Assembly (NCBI RefSeq): GCF_017832355.1 | Contig: NZ_JAFIBY010000001.1 | Span: 1,716,209-1,780,208, forward strand | Direction: 5' to 3' | From: Serratia sp. PL17 | Lineage (GTDB): Bacteria; Pseudomonadota; Gammaproteobacteria; Enterobacterales; Enterobacteriaceae | Length of the DNA: 64,000 nt | Shown: positions 42,457 through 51,502 of the stretch, in pieces | Position numbering within the stretch: position 1 is the stretch's first letter | Layout of the letters: each line of letters opens with the position of its first letter | The notes under the pieces: generated by a model | Told to the model about the DNA's origin: nothing | Database searches by the model: none | What the model saw: the letters and a program-made list of their open reading frames with translations, nothing else | Translations under genes and position numbers: made by a program

Positions 42457-43278
42457 TTAATCAGCACGTCGGCGATAGAGCGCAATGACGAAATCCGTTT
42501 CGCACGCAAAGCGCTCACAGGCGCTCAGGCGTTGCTGGACCTCCGGGGAGGCCCGCCAGGCAAACGGCGTCATTTGCAACAGGTTGGCTGCCTGTTCTCC
42601 CGGAAGCGTCATCGGATACGACAGCGACTCAACCCGTTCACAGTCAAAACCCGCGAATTGCTCATCCTGTTCGTCATGCAGTTGCACCTGCTGATAGACC
42701 TGTTCTTTCAACTGATACAAATGGCGTGGGCCAGGCGATACCGTCACCACTGCCCCGCCGGGTTTGACTACCCGCGCCAGTTCTTCCGCCTTGCAGGGTG
42801 CATAAATACGCAGTATGGCGTCTAAAGAACCGTCGGCAAACGGCAGGCGGTGGCTTGATGCGACACAGAATGACACCGCCGGGTAACGCTTGGCCGCATA
42901 GCGAATTGCCACCTTCGCGACGTCCAACCCATAAACCCTGACCCCACGCTGTTGCGCCAACCGCGCGGCGACTTCCGCCGTGTAATACCCTTCACCGCAA
43001 CCGATATCCAGCAGAGCCTGTGCGTCAGAAGACAACGCGTGATCCAGCAGCTCTGCCACGCGTTGCTGCAAAGGTTGATAGAAACCCGCATCAAGGAATG
43101 CACGCCGTGCCTGCATCATCTCTGCACTGTCACCCGGCTGTTTCGAACGCTTATGCTGCACCGGCATCAGGTTAACGTAGCCCTCTTTGGCACAGTCAAA
43201 CTGGTGGTTAGCGTCACAACGCCATTGCTGATGAGAAAAATGAAGCGGCTGATGACACAACGGGCACTGATAAGACAT
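42457..43278 (-). CDS. rlmA: 23S rRNA (guanine-745-N1) methyltransferase RlmA
   Basis: 273 residues from MSYQCPLC. Zinc ligands Cys5, Cys8, Cys21 and His25 lie exactly where E. coli RlmA has them. The SAM motif is [15 protein letters not shown], and the segment [35 protein letters not shown] is highly conserved. It methylates G745 of 23S rRNA hairpin 35; loss in E. coli gives viomycin resistance. The frame runs 20 codons further upstream without support. Confidence 0.96.
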   Translation of the reverse strand: MSYQCPLCHQPLHFSHQQWRCDANHQFDCAKEGYVNLMPVQHKRSKQPGDSAEMMQARRAFLDAGFYQPLQQRVAELLDHALSSDAQALLDIGCGEGYYTAEVAARLAQQRGVRVYGLDVAKVAIRYAAKRYPAVSFCVASSHRLPFADGSLDAILRIYAPCKAEELARVVKPGGAVVTVSPGPRHLYQLKEQVYQQVQLHDEQDEQFAGFDCERVESLSYPMTLPGEQAANLLQMTPFAWRASPEVQQRLSACERFACETDFVIALYRRRAD

Positions 43279-43422
43279 GGTTTGGGTTCCAGAGAGATAC
43301 GGCGCGGCTAGTCTAAAGAAGGCGTCTATGCGATGCAAGGCACATCCCGTATGGGCCTAGCCAAGGAGGAAAAAAACTGGCTACACTGATGTTAAGTTTT
43401 CTGACGCAGGCAAAAACGTTAT

Positions 43423-44139
43423 ATGACTGATTACTCTCCACTGCTCAACACCATTCCGTCCATTCAACACGGTTTCGGGAACAAGAGCGCACTGCTTCCT
43501 GGGCATTTACAGCCCTACTGCACCACCTTGCCGGAAAAAAAGCAGGTTCACGGCACGCGCATCGTTGACGTCACACAGGCAGCGCAACCTTGTGGTGAAG
43601 CTGATGGGTTCTATACCACCCAACCTGGCATTTTGCTTAGCGTGTTAACAGCGGACTGTCTGCCCGTTATTTTCAGTCGTCATGATGGTTCAGCGATTGC
43701 AGCCGTGCACGCTGGCTGGCGTGGGCTGCTGGACGGTATTCTGGAGCAACTGGCTGCACGTATCCGCCGTGATGACTCAACGGCCAACTGGGTGGCTTCC
43801 ATCGGCCCTGCTGCCGGTCCATGCTGCTACGAGGTGAACGAAGAGCTGGTTGCGCGCTTCAAGCAACAGTTACCACTGCCCATGGCGTTAATCAGCCCCC
43901 ACTATCGCCATTTGGACTTGGCGGCCATTGCCGAATCCAAACTCCGCGAGTTAGGGTTTGCCGGCGTTGACCTTGCCGGGAGCTGTACCATCTGCACGCC
44001 AAACACGGATCCTCTGCAGCCGCAGCGCTTCAAATACACCAGCTACCGGCGGAACAGCCACCGACGTGAGCAAGATCCGAGCCATCCGGGTATTACCGGA
44101 CGTAATCAATACGCAGGTATTATTATTACCGGCGGATAA
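43423..44139 (+). CDS. PgeF/YfiH-like multicopper-type laccase-domain protein
   Basis: 238 residues with the family hallmarks VLTADCLPVIF (Cys-containing), AAVHAGWRGLLDGIL and GPAAGPCCYEVNEE; the metal ligands Cys and His of those motifs are present. Members are called polyphenol oxidase, purine nucleoside phosphorylase or peptidoglycan-editing factor (PgeF). True pgeF normally lies by rluD and clpB, so this copy next to rlmA and cspC is probably a paralogue. Specific activity is open. Confidence 0.82.
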   Translation: MTDYSPLLNTIPSIQHGFGNKSALLPGHLQPYCTTLPEKKQVHGTRIVDVTQAAQPCGEADGFYTTQPGILLSVLTADCLPVIFSRHDGSAIAAVHAGWRGLLDGILEQLAARIRRDDSTANWVASIGPAAGPCCYEVNEELVARFKQQLPLPMALISPHYRHLDLAAIAESKLRELGFAGVDLAGSCTICTPNTDPLQPQRFKYTSYRRNSHRREQDPSHPGITGRNQYAGIIITGG

Positions 44140-44148
44140 TAGAAACGA

Positions 44149-44176
44149 AAAAACCCGCACCAAGGCGGGTTTTTTG
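44149..44176. terminator. Bidirectional terminator between the PgeF-like gene and cspC
   Basis: Stem AACCCGC/GCGGGTT with AAAAAA before and TTTTTT after, usable on both strands by the convergent genes. Confidence 0.92.
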
Positions 44177-44191
44177 TACAGCTGACGCTGA

Positions 44192-44401
44192 TTAGATTGC
44201 AGTAACGTTTACTGCAGATGGGCCTTTCTGGCCATCTTGGATTTCGAACTCAACGTTCTGGCCTTCAGCCAGGGTTTTGAAGCCGTTACCCTGGATTGCA
44301 GAGAAGTGTACGAACACGTCTTTGCTGCCGTCAGCTGGAGTGATGAAACCGAAACCTTTAGACTCGTTGAACCACTTAACTTGACCTTTGATCTTTGCCA
44401 T
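44192..44401 (-). CDS. cspC: Cold-shock-family protein CspC
   Basis: 69 residues, differing from E. coli CspC by a single visible residue. RNP1 (KGFGFI) and RNP2 (VFVHF) are intact. It is an RNA chaperone and antiterminator that is constitutive in E. coli and affects stress transcripts. It lies 41 bp after the small gene yobF on the same strand, as in E. coli, and ends at a strong terminator. Confidence 0.97.
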   Translation of the reverse strand: MAKIKGQVKWFNESKGFGFITPADGSKDVFVHFSAIQGNGFKTLAEGQNVEFEIQDGQKGPSAVNVTAI

Positions 44402-44442
44402 CTTGAGTATTTCCTTTGGATTGTTTAAACCGCCCGTAGGCG

Positions 44443-44559
44443 TTACATAGACAAACTAGAGTCGTTACTGCTTGAGGCACTAAGATAAGGATCGGCAGAG
44501 AAGCGGTATTCAACGCTAACGTTTTTACTCAGAACTTCTTTACTGAAAATGCCACACAT
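44443..44559 (-). CDS. yobF: Small stress protein YobF
   Basis: Read directly on the reverse strand: [20 protein letters not shown] followed by [18 protein letters not shown] and TAA, 38 residues. The N-terminal half is nearly identical to E. coli YobF (47 residues); the C-terminus differs and is shorter. yobF-cspC is a known pair, with YobF made under heat stress. The serine-rich tail has no recognised function. Confidence 0.88.
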   Translation of the reverse strand: MCGIFSKEVLSKNVSVEYRFSADPYLSASSSNDSSLSM

Positions 44560-45435
44560 ATACAGAACTGTACCTCGTTTTACCCAGATGCGTTATCACA
44601 TACTCTGTATTCGATGGCAAGCCATTTTTAATCACTGATGGAGCTGTCGCACATATTTGAAACGGTCGAGAGCAACATAAGCTTAAATAGACTAAAAGAT
44701 GTTGAAGCCATAGCTATTTTCTGCTTAACACTTACGCCGCGCTACACTCCGCATCCTGACTGAATTTTAACAATTCTTTCATCCAATTGACCCACGCATG
44801 TTGCAACATATAAACCCTGCTTAACGCTTAGAACGTTAAAAATTTTGAATCTTTATGGAATTTCTTATACAACATTTGAATATCGATGAACGGGCGCATT
44901 GGATATCGGATGATCCGACCATTAGGCCGCCATCTGGATGGCCCAACGCGAATACCGCCGCCCGTCCACTACTCCGCCTACCCGCAGCAGTGAAATAATA
45001 CAGAGGCTCATTATTGCCACAAGGGAGCATGAACATAATTTGTGCAGCGACGTTATCGCCCAAAAAATCAAATAACGTGCCACTTTAGGGTGCATAAGCA
45101 TGCAAAATCAGAATTTACGCACTATGACCGTGCAGCAGCGATAAATAGCGGACTCATAACGGAGATTAAATAACGACAATAACATTGAGGTTTGTGGGAA
45201 TGTACCGCGGAATTAAATCTTAAAAACAGAATGGGTATTTGCTCGGCCAATAACAATGTCCATTTGGTGTATTAATTTTACCTTTTCGCACGCATTGTCT
45301 CTATTGATAACGATACCGCGCCCCCGGTACTGGATTAACGCCCGTAACAGCCCCCTACGGCTACAACCCGCAACCAGGCTGGCCTGCGGGCAATCACATT
45401 GAGCATACCGGCCATGCAGACCAAAGGGTTAACGC
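44560..45435. other. Long intergenic region upstream of yobF
   Basis: About 875 bp between yobF-cspC and the MBL-fold gene. The part next to yobF should be its promoter and leader. Two short frames (44836-45063 reverse, 44855-44998 forward) overlap each other and lack ribosome sites or recognisable products. No RNA gene or operator could be supported. Confidence 0.5.
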
Positions 45436-46434
45436 TTAAGAGTTAGATTCAAACGCGATGCGCTCACCAATTTTGATTGGCCGGAACTGATGCTGCTCGA
45501 TTCCCGCTGCACTCAACGCCAGATTTAATTGCTGAGGCGGTTCATCCAAAGACTCGTCAGCTAACTCAAAAACCCCCCAGTGGATCGGAATGACCCGTGG
45601 CGCATTTAATTGTTGGTACAGCGTCACCGACTGCTGCGGATCCATATGCTGTTCCTGCATGAACCAACGTGGTGCATAAGCGCCAATCGGCAAAGCCGCA
45701 ACGTCAAACGGCCCTAAACGGGTGCCAATATCCGCCAAGCGCTCCGAATACCCGCTGTCGCCCGAGAAATAAAAACGCAGCGACGGATGATGTATCACCC
45801 AACCACACCACAGGGAACGGTTACGGTCCCAGAGCGTGCGCATACTCCAGTGCCGCGCAGGCGTGGCGTAGAACGTCAGATCGCCCAATTGCAGGCTATC
45901 CCACCAATCGAGCTCTTCAACACGCTGCAGACGATAACGCCTGAACCAATTTTTCAGCCCCAACGGGACAACAAAAGTCGCGTGTGGAAAACGCCGTGCC
46001 AACTGCCGAACCGTACGTCGGTCAAGGTGGTCATAATGATTGTGTGAGATTAAGACCACATCCACGGTGGGTAACTGCTTCACCGTCAACGGCGGTGGCG
46101 TTTTACGCTTCGGGCCATAGAAACTCAGCGGCGATGCGCGTTCCGACAATACCGGGTCGATCAGGACATAGTGGCCATCAAGACGCAGCAGCATTGAAGC
46201 ATGCCCCAGCCACCAGATGCTATTATCGCTGCCGCTGAGGTCGGCACGCTGCCACCAGCGCTCGGTAAACTGCTGATACCCCATTTGCGGCGGTTTGGGT
46301 AACCCCTGCTGCTTACGTTCATCCTGCCAGCGCTTTAAATCCCCTTCCCGACGCAGTGAAGGCTCCGGGTTACGAAAGCCCTGCGGGGTATGGTGCGACT
46401 TGGCGGCATCATAGTAACGATTGGTTATCTTCAT
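45436..46434 (-). CDS. MBL-fold hydrolase, UlaG/NAPE-PLD-like
   Basis: 332 residues from MKITNRYYDAAKSHHTPQGFRN. The metal-binding motif is SHNHYDHLD (HxHxDH type), with SGDSGYS and IPIHWGVF supplying later ligands; WLGHASMLLRLDGHYVLIDPVLS is typical of the NAPE-phospholipase-D-like subgroup. Substrate unknown. No signal peptide is seen. The frame extends 20 codons upstream, but a start at 46434 fits relatives best. Confidence 0.85.
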   Translation of the reverse strand: MKITNRYYDAAKSHHTPQGFRNPEPSLRREGDLKRWQDERKQQGLPKPPQMGYQQFTERWWQRADLSGSDNSIWWLGHASMLLRLDGHYVLIDPVLSERASPLSFYGPKRKTPPPLTVKQLPTVDVVLISHNHYDHLDRRTVRQLARRFPHATFVVPLGLKNWFRRYRLQRVEELDWWDSLQLGDLTFYATPARHWSMRTLWDRNRSLWCGWVIHHPSLRFYFSGDSGYSERLADIGTRLGPFDVAALPIGAYAPRWFMQEQHMDPQQSVTLYQQLNAPRVIPIHWGVFELADESLDEPPQQLNLALSAAGIEQHQFRPIKIGERIAFESNS

Positions 46435-46657
46435 CCAGTTGCTCTCCTGACCACTGCGGACACCCCTGCACGGGCAGGTTCGCCAGCATAACAAGATTCG
46501 CGAACATCACGTGTTGTGAACCGTGCTCACCGTGGGGACCTTTTCGCGTATTGTGTTGTCACAGTCCTTACGAGAATGCCAGGGCCGCCTAGAGCCTGTT
46601 AAGCATCTCTTAAGATCCTTGTGATTTACTTATAGGACATTCAGAAAAGGAGAAGTT

Positions 46658-46948
46658 ATGAGCCGTTCTACATCACGCAAATCACGTGTTCGTATGGGCC
46701 GTATCCGCAGCGCGATGCTGGCGCAGATGCAGTATTGGAAAATGTATGCCGCAATGAAACTACGTCGAGTACGTGTGCCGGCACCGCTGATGGTGTTATT
46801 GGGTGCGCTGGTCAGTTTCTTCATGCTGGGCGTGCTGATGCTTAGCGTGGTCGCTATCGATATCATCACCACCCTGTTCCTGCTGTGCAGGAAACTCTTG
46901 GGGTTGGGCCGCACGGATCCAGGCAATGCCTTTATGCCACGCAGCTAA
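46658..46948 (+). CDS. Small basic membrane protein of unknown function
   Basis: 96 residues with AGGAG before the ATG. The first 40 are very basic (MSRSTSRKSRVRMGRIRSAM, RRVRVP), followed by two closely spaced hydrophobic segments (APLMVLLGALVSFFMLGVLM and VVAIDIITTLFLLC) and a short polar tail. No family recognised. It stands alone between the divergent MBL-fold gene and the convergent permease. The basic N-terminus should stay in the cytoplasm. Confidence 0.65.
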   Translation: MSRSTSRKSRVRMGRIRSAMLAQMQYWKMYAAMKLRRVRVPAPLMVLLGALVSFFMLGVLMLSVVAIDIITTLFLLCRKLLGLGRTDPGNAFMPRS

Positions 46949-46987
46949 AGCGTGAACCGGAGGCGCATCAGGCGCCTCCGTTAACGA

Positions 46988-48355
46988 CTACCGACGTACT
47001 TTCGCGTTTTTACGGCGCGTCAGCATAAATCCTATCCACAACAGCAAGATCCACACCGGCATCAACAAGACCGATATACGGATCCCTTCGCTGAAATACA
47101 TGATCACCAGAATCAGGCTGAGGAACACCAGGCACAGATAGTTGCCAAACGGGTACCACAACGCCTTGAACACCGGGATGACGCCTTGGCGATTTTTCGC
47201 CGCACGGAACCGCAGGTGTGCCAGGCAAATCATCACCCAGTTAATCACCAGGGTGGACACCACTAACGCCATCAGCAACTCAAACGCCTTACCGGGCATC
47301 ACATAGTTGATCAGCACACCCACCGACGTCACCAGGGCCGACAGCGCAATTGACAGCATCGGCACACCGCGCTTGTTTACGCGTGTGAGTGCCTTGGGGG
47401 CATTCCCCTGCGTCGCCAAGCCAAACAGCATGCGGCTGTTGGCATAGACTCCGCTGTTGTATACCGACAGCGCGGCCGTCAGTACCACCACGTTAAGGAG
47501 CGTCGCCACCAGGGTGCTGTCCAGCGCATGGAAAATCATGACGAACGGGCTACCGCCTTCCACGACTTTGTCCCACGGATAGAGCGAAAGCAGTACCGTC
47601 AACGAACCAATATAAAAAATCAGGATGCGATACACCACCTGGTTAGTGGCCTTTGGAATGCTGCGACGAGGGTCTGCCGCTTCGGCGGCAGTGATACCGA
47701 CCATCTCCAGCCCACCGAATGAGAACATGATCACGGCCATCGCCATCACCAGCCCTTCGACGCCATGCGGCATAAAACCGCCCTGTTCCCACAGGTTATT
47801 GATGCTGGCTTGCGGACCGCCATTGCCACTGGCTAACAGCCAGGCGCCAAAAACGATCATGCCGACGATTGCCACCACTTTGATGATGGCAAACCAAAAT
47901 TCGGTTTCGCCATACAGCCGGACATTCACCAGATTGATCGCATTAATCAGTACAAAAAACACGGCGGCGGAAACCCAGGTCGGGATGTCTGGCCACCAAT
48001 ATTGAATATAAATGCCGACGGCCGTCAGTTCGGCCATACCGACCAAAATGAACATCGCCCAGTAGTTCCAACCCGACAGAAAGCCGGCGAAATCGCCCCA
48101 GTATTTATAAGCAAAATGGCTAAATGACCCGGCTACCGGCTCCTCAACCACCATTTCACCCAATTGGCGCATAATCAAAAAAGCGATAAAACCGCCGATC
48201 GCATAGCCCAATAGCACCGAAGGACCCGCCATTTTAATGGTTTGCGCGATGCCAAGAAACAGCCCGGTGCCAATGGCGCCCCCCAGGGCGATAAGTTGTA
48301 TGTGTCTATTTTTCAAGCCGCGTTTTAGCGGGGTATCCTGCTGCTGACCGCCCAT
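46988..48355 (-). CDS. Aromatic amino-acid permease, PheP-like
   Basis: 455 residues, 12 membrane segments of the APC superfamily. LKRGLKNRHIQLIALGGAIGTGLFLG and EMVVEEPVAGSFSHFAYKYWG are shared with AroP and PheP; SGWNYWAMFILVGMAELTAVGIY, NLVNVRLYGETEFWFAIIKV and YNSGVYANSRMLFGL favour PheP (phenylalanine). The ATG at 48355 follows GAGGATAA. The frame continues 65 codons upstream without support. Exact substrate is inferred. Confidence 0.85.
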   Translation of the reverse strand: MGGQQQDTPLKRGLKNRHIQLIALGGAIGTGLFLGIAQTIKMAGPSVLLGYAIGGFIAFLIMRQLGEMVVEEPVAGSFSHFAYKYWGDFAGFLSGWNYWAMFILVGMAELTAVGIYIQYWWPDIPTWVSAAVFFVLINAINLVNVRLYGETEFWFAIIKVVAIVGMIVFGAWLLASGNGGPQASINNLWEQGGFMPHGVEGLVMAMAVIMFSFGGLEMVGITAAEAADPRRSIPKATNQVVYRILIFYIGSLTVLLSLYPWDKVVEGGSPFVMIFHALDSTLVATLLNVVVLTAALSVYNSGVYANSRMLFGLATQGNAPKALTRVNKRGVPMLSIALSALVTSVGVLINYVMPGKAFELLMALVVSTLVINWVMICLAHLRFRAAKNRQGVIPVFKALWYPFGNYLCLVFLSLILVIMYFSEGIRISVLLMPVWILLLWIGFMLTRRKNAKVRR

Positions 48356-48531
48356 CTTATCCTCATTTGGCGTGGGATCCTGTCGCTTCTGCGCAAGATT
48401 TCGCCAATTAATAAATGTATCTGCGGGCGGCTTTTTAACACTTAACCCCGTGAGCATCAAGGAGTAGCGCCCCGGCAAGGGTGGCCAGGGCGCTATTTTA
48501 TACGGGGAATAACGGCAAAGTTGGGGCGTTT

Positions 48532-48768
48532 TTAACCCGACAAACCGCACAGTTTAGTGAGATTCCGGGCGCCGATCATCAGCGTTGCGACGTAGGATTG
48601 GCGACGAGTTACCACCTCTACGGCCACACGATCGTTTTGATATTTTATCAGGTAGGTTGAAGGCCAGCCCTGTCGGCGCTGACCGAAGCTTTCGGCATGA
48701 CGATCGATTGCCGCATGGGCAATCACCAGATGAGACAAGTTTTTATCACCTTTAATAATGCGCTTCAT
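48532..48768 (-). CDS. Phage-derived small protein, possibly DUF4060
   Basis: 78 residues from MKRIIKGDKNLSHLVIAHAAIDRHAESFGQRRQGWP, ending with RRQSYVATLMIGARNLTKL. It resembles short enterobacterial prophage proteins of the DUF4060 type; the match is from memory and moderate. It lies next to a NinX-like gene in the same orientation, together a small prophage remnant between backbone genes. Confidence 0.6.
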   Translation of the reverse strand: MKRIIKGDKNLSHLVIAHAAIDRHAESFGQRRQGWPSTYLIKYQNDRVAVEVVTRRQSYVATLMIGARNLTKLCGLSG

Positions 48769-48835
48769 AAACAGGCTCCGCCAGAGACAGTTCTGTTGTC
48801 ATAAAAAGGGAAAAATCATCAGTAATTCTGGTGTT

Positions 48836-49150
48836 TCAACTTACCATTTCGCTGTTTTGCTGACTCAGCAGGAAGCAGATCATCGCGGCGCGCAGTGGGC
48901 TGTTGCTGTCTGCCTGCCACTCGCCACGCTGGGTAATCATACGGGCCTGCCACTGCGGGTTATCACTTTGGCTATCGGCATTCAGACTGATTTTGTTGGC
49001 GCAGATAATCGGCCAGGCATCGGAGGGATTCTTGCAATAATCTTTACCTTTAACGCCGCCATAGGGATACCATTTATCCGGATTTTCTCCGGTGATCAAC
49101 GCAATGCTGCGGTTCACCTCGGCGTCGCTTTCTTCATACCATTTAATCAT
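48836..49150 (-). CDS. NinX-like (DUF2591) phage protein
   Basis: 104 residues. The phrases NPSDAWPIICANKISL and SPLRAAMICFLL are those of lambdoid-phage NinX/DUF2591 proteins, whose function is unknown. It precedes the DUF4060-like gene on the same strand by 67 bp. No integrase, att site or other phage gene is near, so the pair is a domesticated or decaying remnant. Confidence 0.7.
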   Translation of the reverse strand: MIKWYEESDAEVNRSIALITGENPDKWYPYGGVKGKDYCKNPSDAWPIICANKISLNADSQSDNPQWQARMITQRGEWQADSNSPLRAAMICFLLSQQNSEMVS

Positions 49151-49320
49151 CGGCTTTATCCATCTTTCGTAGAGTTGGCGCTACATTACGATGCCAATAC
49201 GACAGATTTATGACAACAGGATGGCTTTTCACATTATCCATACTAATGTTTTTCAGGCTTTAACTTTTCACCGCGGCTGATTACACTTTTCCTGGTTTAT
49301 CTTGCTCTGGAATGACCCTC

Positions 49321-49728
49321 ATGCTGAACGGCCTTAACCACCTGACACTCGCGGTTTGCGACGTCAATCGTAGCTTCGATTTCTATAGCAACCTGTTGGG
49401 CTTTGTGCCGCAGGCTCGCTGGCAAAACGGAGCCTATTTGTCTCTTGGGGAGCTATGGATGTGTTTGTCATTGGACCCCGCACGGGCAGTAAACGCAGCA
49501 AGCGACTATACCCATTATGCATTTAGCGTTGCTGCGGCAGATTTCGCCGCGGTTGCATTGCGGCTGCGTCAGGCAGGCGTTAAAGAGTGGAAAACCAACC
49601 GCAGCGAGGGAGAATCGCTGTACTTTCTCGACCCCGATGGGCATCAATTAGAAATACACAGTGGTGATTTGGCGAGCCGCCTTGCGGCATGCCGCGCGCA
49701 GCCCTATCAGGGGATGGAGTTTTTCTGA
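49321..49728 (+). CDS. fosA: FosA-family glutathione transferase (fosfomycin resistance)
   Basis: 135 residues of the VOC fold from [12 protein letters not shown]. The metal ligands His7, His65 and Glu111 are present, and the fosfomycin/K+ site residues known from FosA line up (Lys91, Ser95, Ser99, Tyr101, Arg120 here). FosA adds glutathione to fosfomycin. The gene is chromosomal, isolated and in normal backbone context, as in species with intrinsic fosA. An ATG three codons upstream is possible. Confidence 0.88.
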   Translation: MLNGLNHLTLAVCDVNRSFDFYSNLLGFVPQARWQNGAYLSLGELWMCLSLDPARAVNAASDYTHYAFSVAAADFAAVALRLRQAGVKEWKTNRSEGESLYFLDPDGHQLEIHSGDLASRLAACRAQPYQGMEFF

Positions 49729-49777
49729 GCACGGCGGGTGGCGTAAGGTTCGCCCCACCACCCGGCCCACTCATTGA

Positions 49778-50050
49778 TTAACGCTCAGGGATAAAACCTT
49801 TGAAATCCAGCGCAGGACTGAGATCATCATCGTCAGTTACGCTATCGCCACGCGCGCTCTGCACCAGGCTTTTCAATAATGCCGTTTGCTGACGCTGCTG
49901 CTCGGCAATGTCCTGCAGCAGACGAATTTGTTCATTGGCACGCACACTGGCGCGATTCACCAGGAACCAGACCCATAATCCCACCACCAGCGCCAACCCG
50001 GCGATGGCCAGTGATACCAGGCCATTAAGACCAAAACCTAAATCGTACAT
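49778..50050 (-). CDS. yebO: YebO-like membrane protein
   Basis: 90 residues: one N-terminal membrane helix (LVSLAIAGLALVVGLWVWFLV), then NRASVRANEQIRLLQDIAEQQRQQTALLKSL as a likely coiled coil, and an acidic tail. E. coli YebO has the same plan (FINRASSRTNEQIELL). Function unknown. It lies next to mgrB, as in E. coli. Confidence 0.86.
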   Translation of the reverse strand: MYDLGFGLNGLVSLAIAGLALVVGLWVWFLVNRASVRANEQIRLLQDIAEQQRQQTALLKSLVQSARGDSVTDDDDLSPALDFKGFIPER

Positions 50051-50148
50051 GGAAACCCTACCTACTGCTAAAAACAGGCGGACATCTTAGCACTCTGGAT
50101 ATGGACGCGAACATCGTGATTGAAAATTGTTACGCACCGCTGCGCAGT

Positions 50149-50307
50149 TCACCATGGAACAAAGCGGGTGACGGAGCAAATCCCCAACGCAAAAGTGCCT
50201 CCTTCATCGCAATAGCTATCCAGCGCCAGCAGATAAAAAAATACGCAGGCCGCGAGGAAGGCGATTATCACGAAGATTTTTTTCCGCAACAAATTTAGCA
50301 GCCTCAT
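50149..50307 (-). CDS. mgrB: PhoQ feedback inhibitor MgrB
   Basis: Read directly on the reverse strand: 52 residues from MRLLNLLRKKIFVIIAFLAA, one membrane helix, then a periplasmic SYCDEGGTFALGICSVTRF ending in VPW. The two periplasmic cysteines (Cys33, Cys44) are 11 apart as in E. coli MgrB, and the FxPW end is conserved. MgrB inhibits PhoQ; its loss in Klebsiella causes colistin resistance. The yebO-mgrB-yobH neighbourhood supports the call. Confidence 0.92.
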   Translation of the reverse strand: MRLLNLLRKKIFVIIAFLAACVFFYLLALDSYCDEGGTFALGICSVTRFVPW

Positions 50308-50473
50308 TGTTATCTTGATAATCTATTGAACATGCTATCACAGACAACTTAAACGAAGTTTAACCTGTCGTTTAGAAACCCGCTTGAAGGCGATTTTTCA
50401 GATTGTTACCGTTGCCCCCGATGTCTGCGCATGGCTATATCATCGCAGCGACAAAACATTACAAGGAGTCCCA

Positions 50474-50707
50474 ATGGGCAAACTGATGAAGTGGGTGGTA
50501 ACGCTGGCGGTGCTGTACGGCGTATTTTTATTTTCGGGGTATGGCGTGCTGGTCGGCAGCAATAAAAACGTGGGTGGCTTAGGATTACAATGCAAGTACA
50601 TGACAGCGCGCAATCTGGTGATAGCGCAATATCTGCACGGTGATAACGGGCTGATTGGCGTGTCGGACTGCCCACTGTTTAAGAAAATCGAAACGGTGGT
50701 GGATTAA
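50474..50707 (+). CDS. yobH: YobH family small protein
   Basis: 77 residues from MGKLMKWVVTLAVLYGVFLF, a signal-anchor-like hydrophobic start, followed by SGYGVLVGSNKNVGGLGLQCKYMTARNLVIAQYLH and LIGVSDCPLF, matching E. coli YobH. AAGGAG precedes the ATG. Two cysteines could pair in the periplasm. Function unknown. Confidence 0.9.
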   Translation: MGKLMKWVVTLAVLYGVFLFSGYGVLVGSNKNVGGLGLQCKYMTARNLVIAQYLHGDNGLIGVSDCPLFKKIETVVD

Positions 50708-50720
50708 TCACCACCGTCCA

Positions 50721-50743
50721 GAACCGCCGCTGCGCGGCGGTTC
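50721..50743. terminator. GC hairpin between yobH and the DUF2766-like gene
   Basis: Perfect 10-bp stem GAACCGCCGC/GCGGCGGTTC with a 3-base loop between two convergent genes. No T run follows, so termination would be weak or Rho-assisted. Confidence 0.6.
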
Positions 50744-50749
50744 CCGCAC

Positions 50750-50989
50750 TTAGTTGCGGGTAAACTTCATTTCAATCAGTGCAATCGCTTTCTCGATCGC
50801 CCGCCGGGTCACGGGATCAGCACCGGCAGGGTGCGTGGAAAAATCGATGCTTTTCAGTTGGCTTGCCATCTTGTCACGCACCTCGGTTGGTGCAATAACG
50901 TCGATAACATCCAAAATCTGCTTGATCACCAGTTGACAGGCAACCAGGTCGGAGGCCAATTCCTGATCGTTGCTCAGCATGTCAGACAT
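50750..50989 (-). CDS. Small conserved protein, DUF2766-like
   Basis: 79 residues from [34 protein letters not shown], helical and acidic, with no signal peptide. It resembles short conserved enterobacterial proteins annotated DUF2766; that name is from memory. The start was chosen by its AAGGAAAG ribosome site; the frame extends 38 codons upstream without one. Confidence 0.75.
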   Translation of the reverse strand: MSDMLSNDQELASDLVACQLVIKQILDVIDVIAPTEVRDKMASQLKSIDFSTHPAGADPVTRRAIEKAIALIEMKFTRN

Positions 50990-51190
50990 AATTACTTTCC
51001 TTCTTAATTCAGACGCCGCACAGAATAGCATGCCGCCTGGCGCTTTGCCGCCTCCTGTCCGTTTGCCACTGAATTTTAAACGTTCTTGCGCATTGCGCGT
51101 CAAAACACGCGACTAAATTGACCTATACTCAAGGTTTGAACGCTGCGTCTATCGACGTAACCCTCAGCCACAACCCAACAGGAGAAAGTT

Positions 51191-51403
51191 ATGGCAAACC
51201 ACAATGTGAAATCCTGGGCTACCGTGCGTGAAACCTCGGTTGAGATTGCCGAAGCTATTTTTGAACTGGCAAAAAATGATGAAGTTCTGGCACAAAAAAT
51301 CTGGGAAGAAGGCAGTGATGAAGCGCTGCAAATCGCATTTGCCAAAACCAGTGCCGACCAACTGTACTGGGGAGAAGAAACCGTAGAGCGGAAAAACGTC
51401 TGA
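51191..51403 (+). CDS. yccJ: YccJ family protein
   Basis: 70 residues: [48 protein letters not shown] and the end [12 protein letters not shown] match E. coli YccJ (75 residues). Function unknown. GGAGAAAG precedes the ATG, and an imperfect terminator follows at 51424. Confidence 0.93.
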   Translation: MANHNVKSWATVRETSVEIAEAIFELAKNDEVLAQKIWEEGSDEALQIAFAKTSADQLYWGEETVERKNV

Positions 51404-51423
51404 TTGGATTGCACTTACCAATA

Positions 51424-51458
51424 AAAAGCCCGGGTCACTTACGCGCCCAGGCTTTTTC
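51424..51458. terminator. Terminator after yccJ
   Basis: AAAAAGCC...GGCTTTTT with an imperfect stem (one mismatch) and a loop of about 10 bases; usable on both strands. Confidence 0.75.
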
Positions 51459-51502
51459 GAAAGTCTATCAACCCCCATTTGGGGTTAGGCTGTTCCCTGA
51501 TA

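Noticed and set aside
44836..45063. 75-codon reverse frame upstream of yobF
   Set aside because: No ribosome site, unconvincing composition, and a competing frame on the opposite strand; neither resembles a known protein.
50340..50375. PhoP box between mgrB and yobH
   Set aside because: GTTTA half-sites occur, but their spacing is off by one base from the 11-bp PhoP repeat on both strands; PhoP control of mgrB is likely biologically but the site cannot be fixed by eye.
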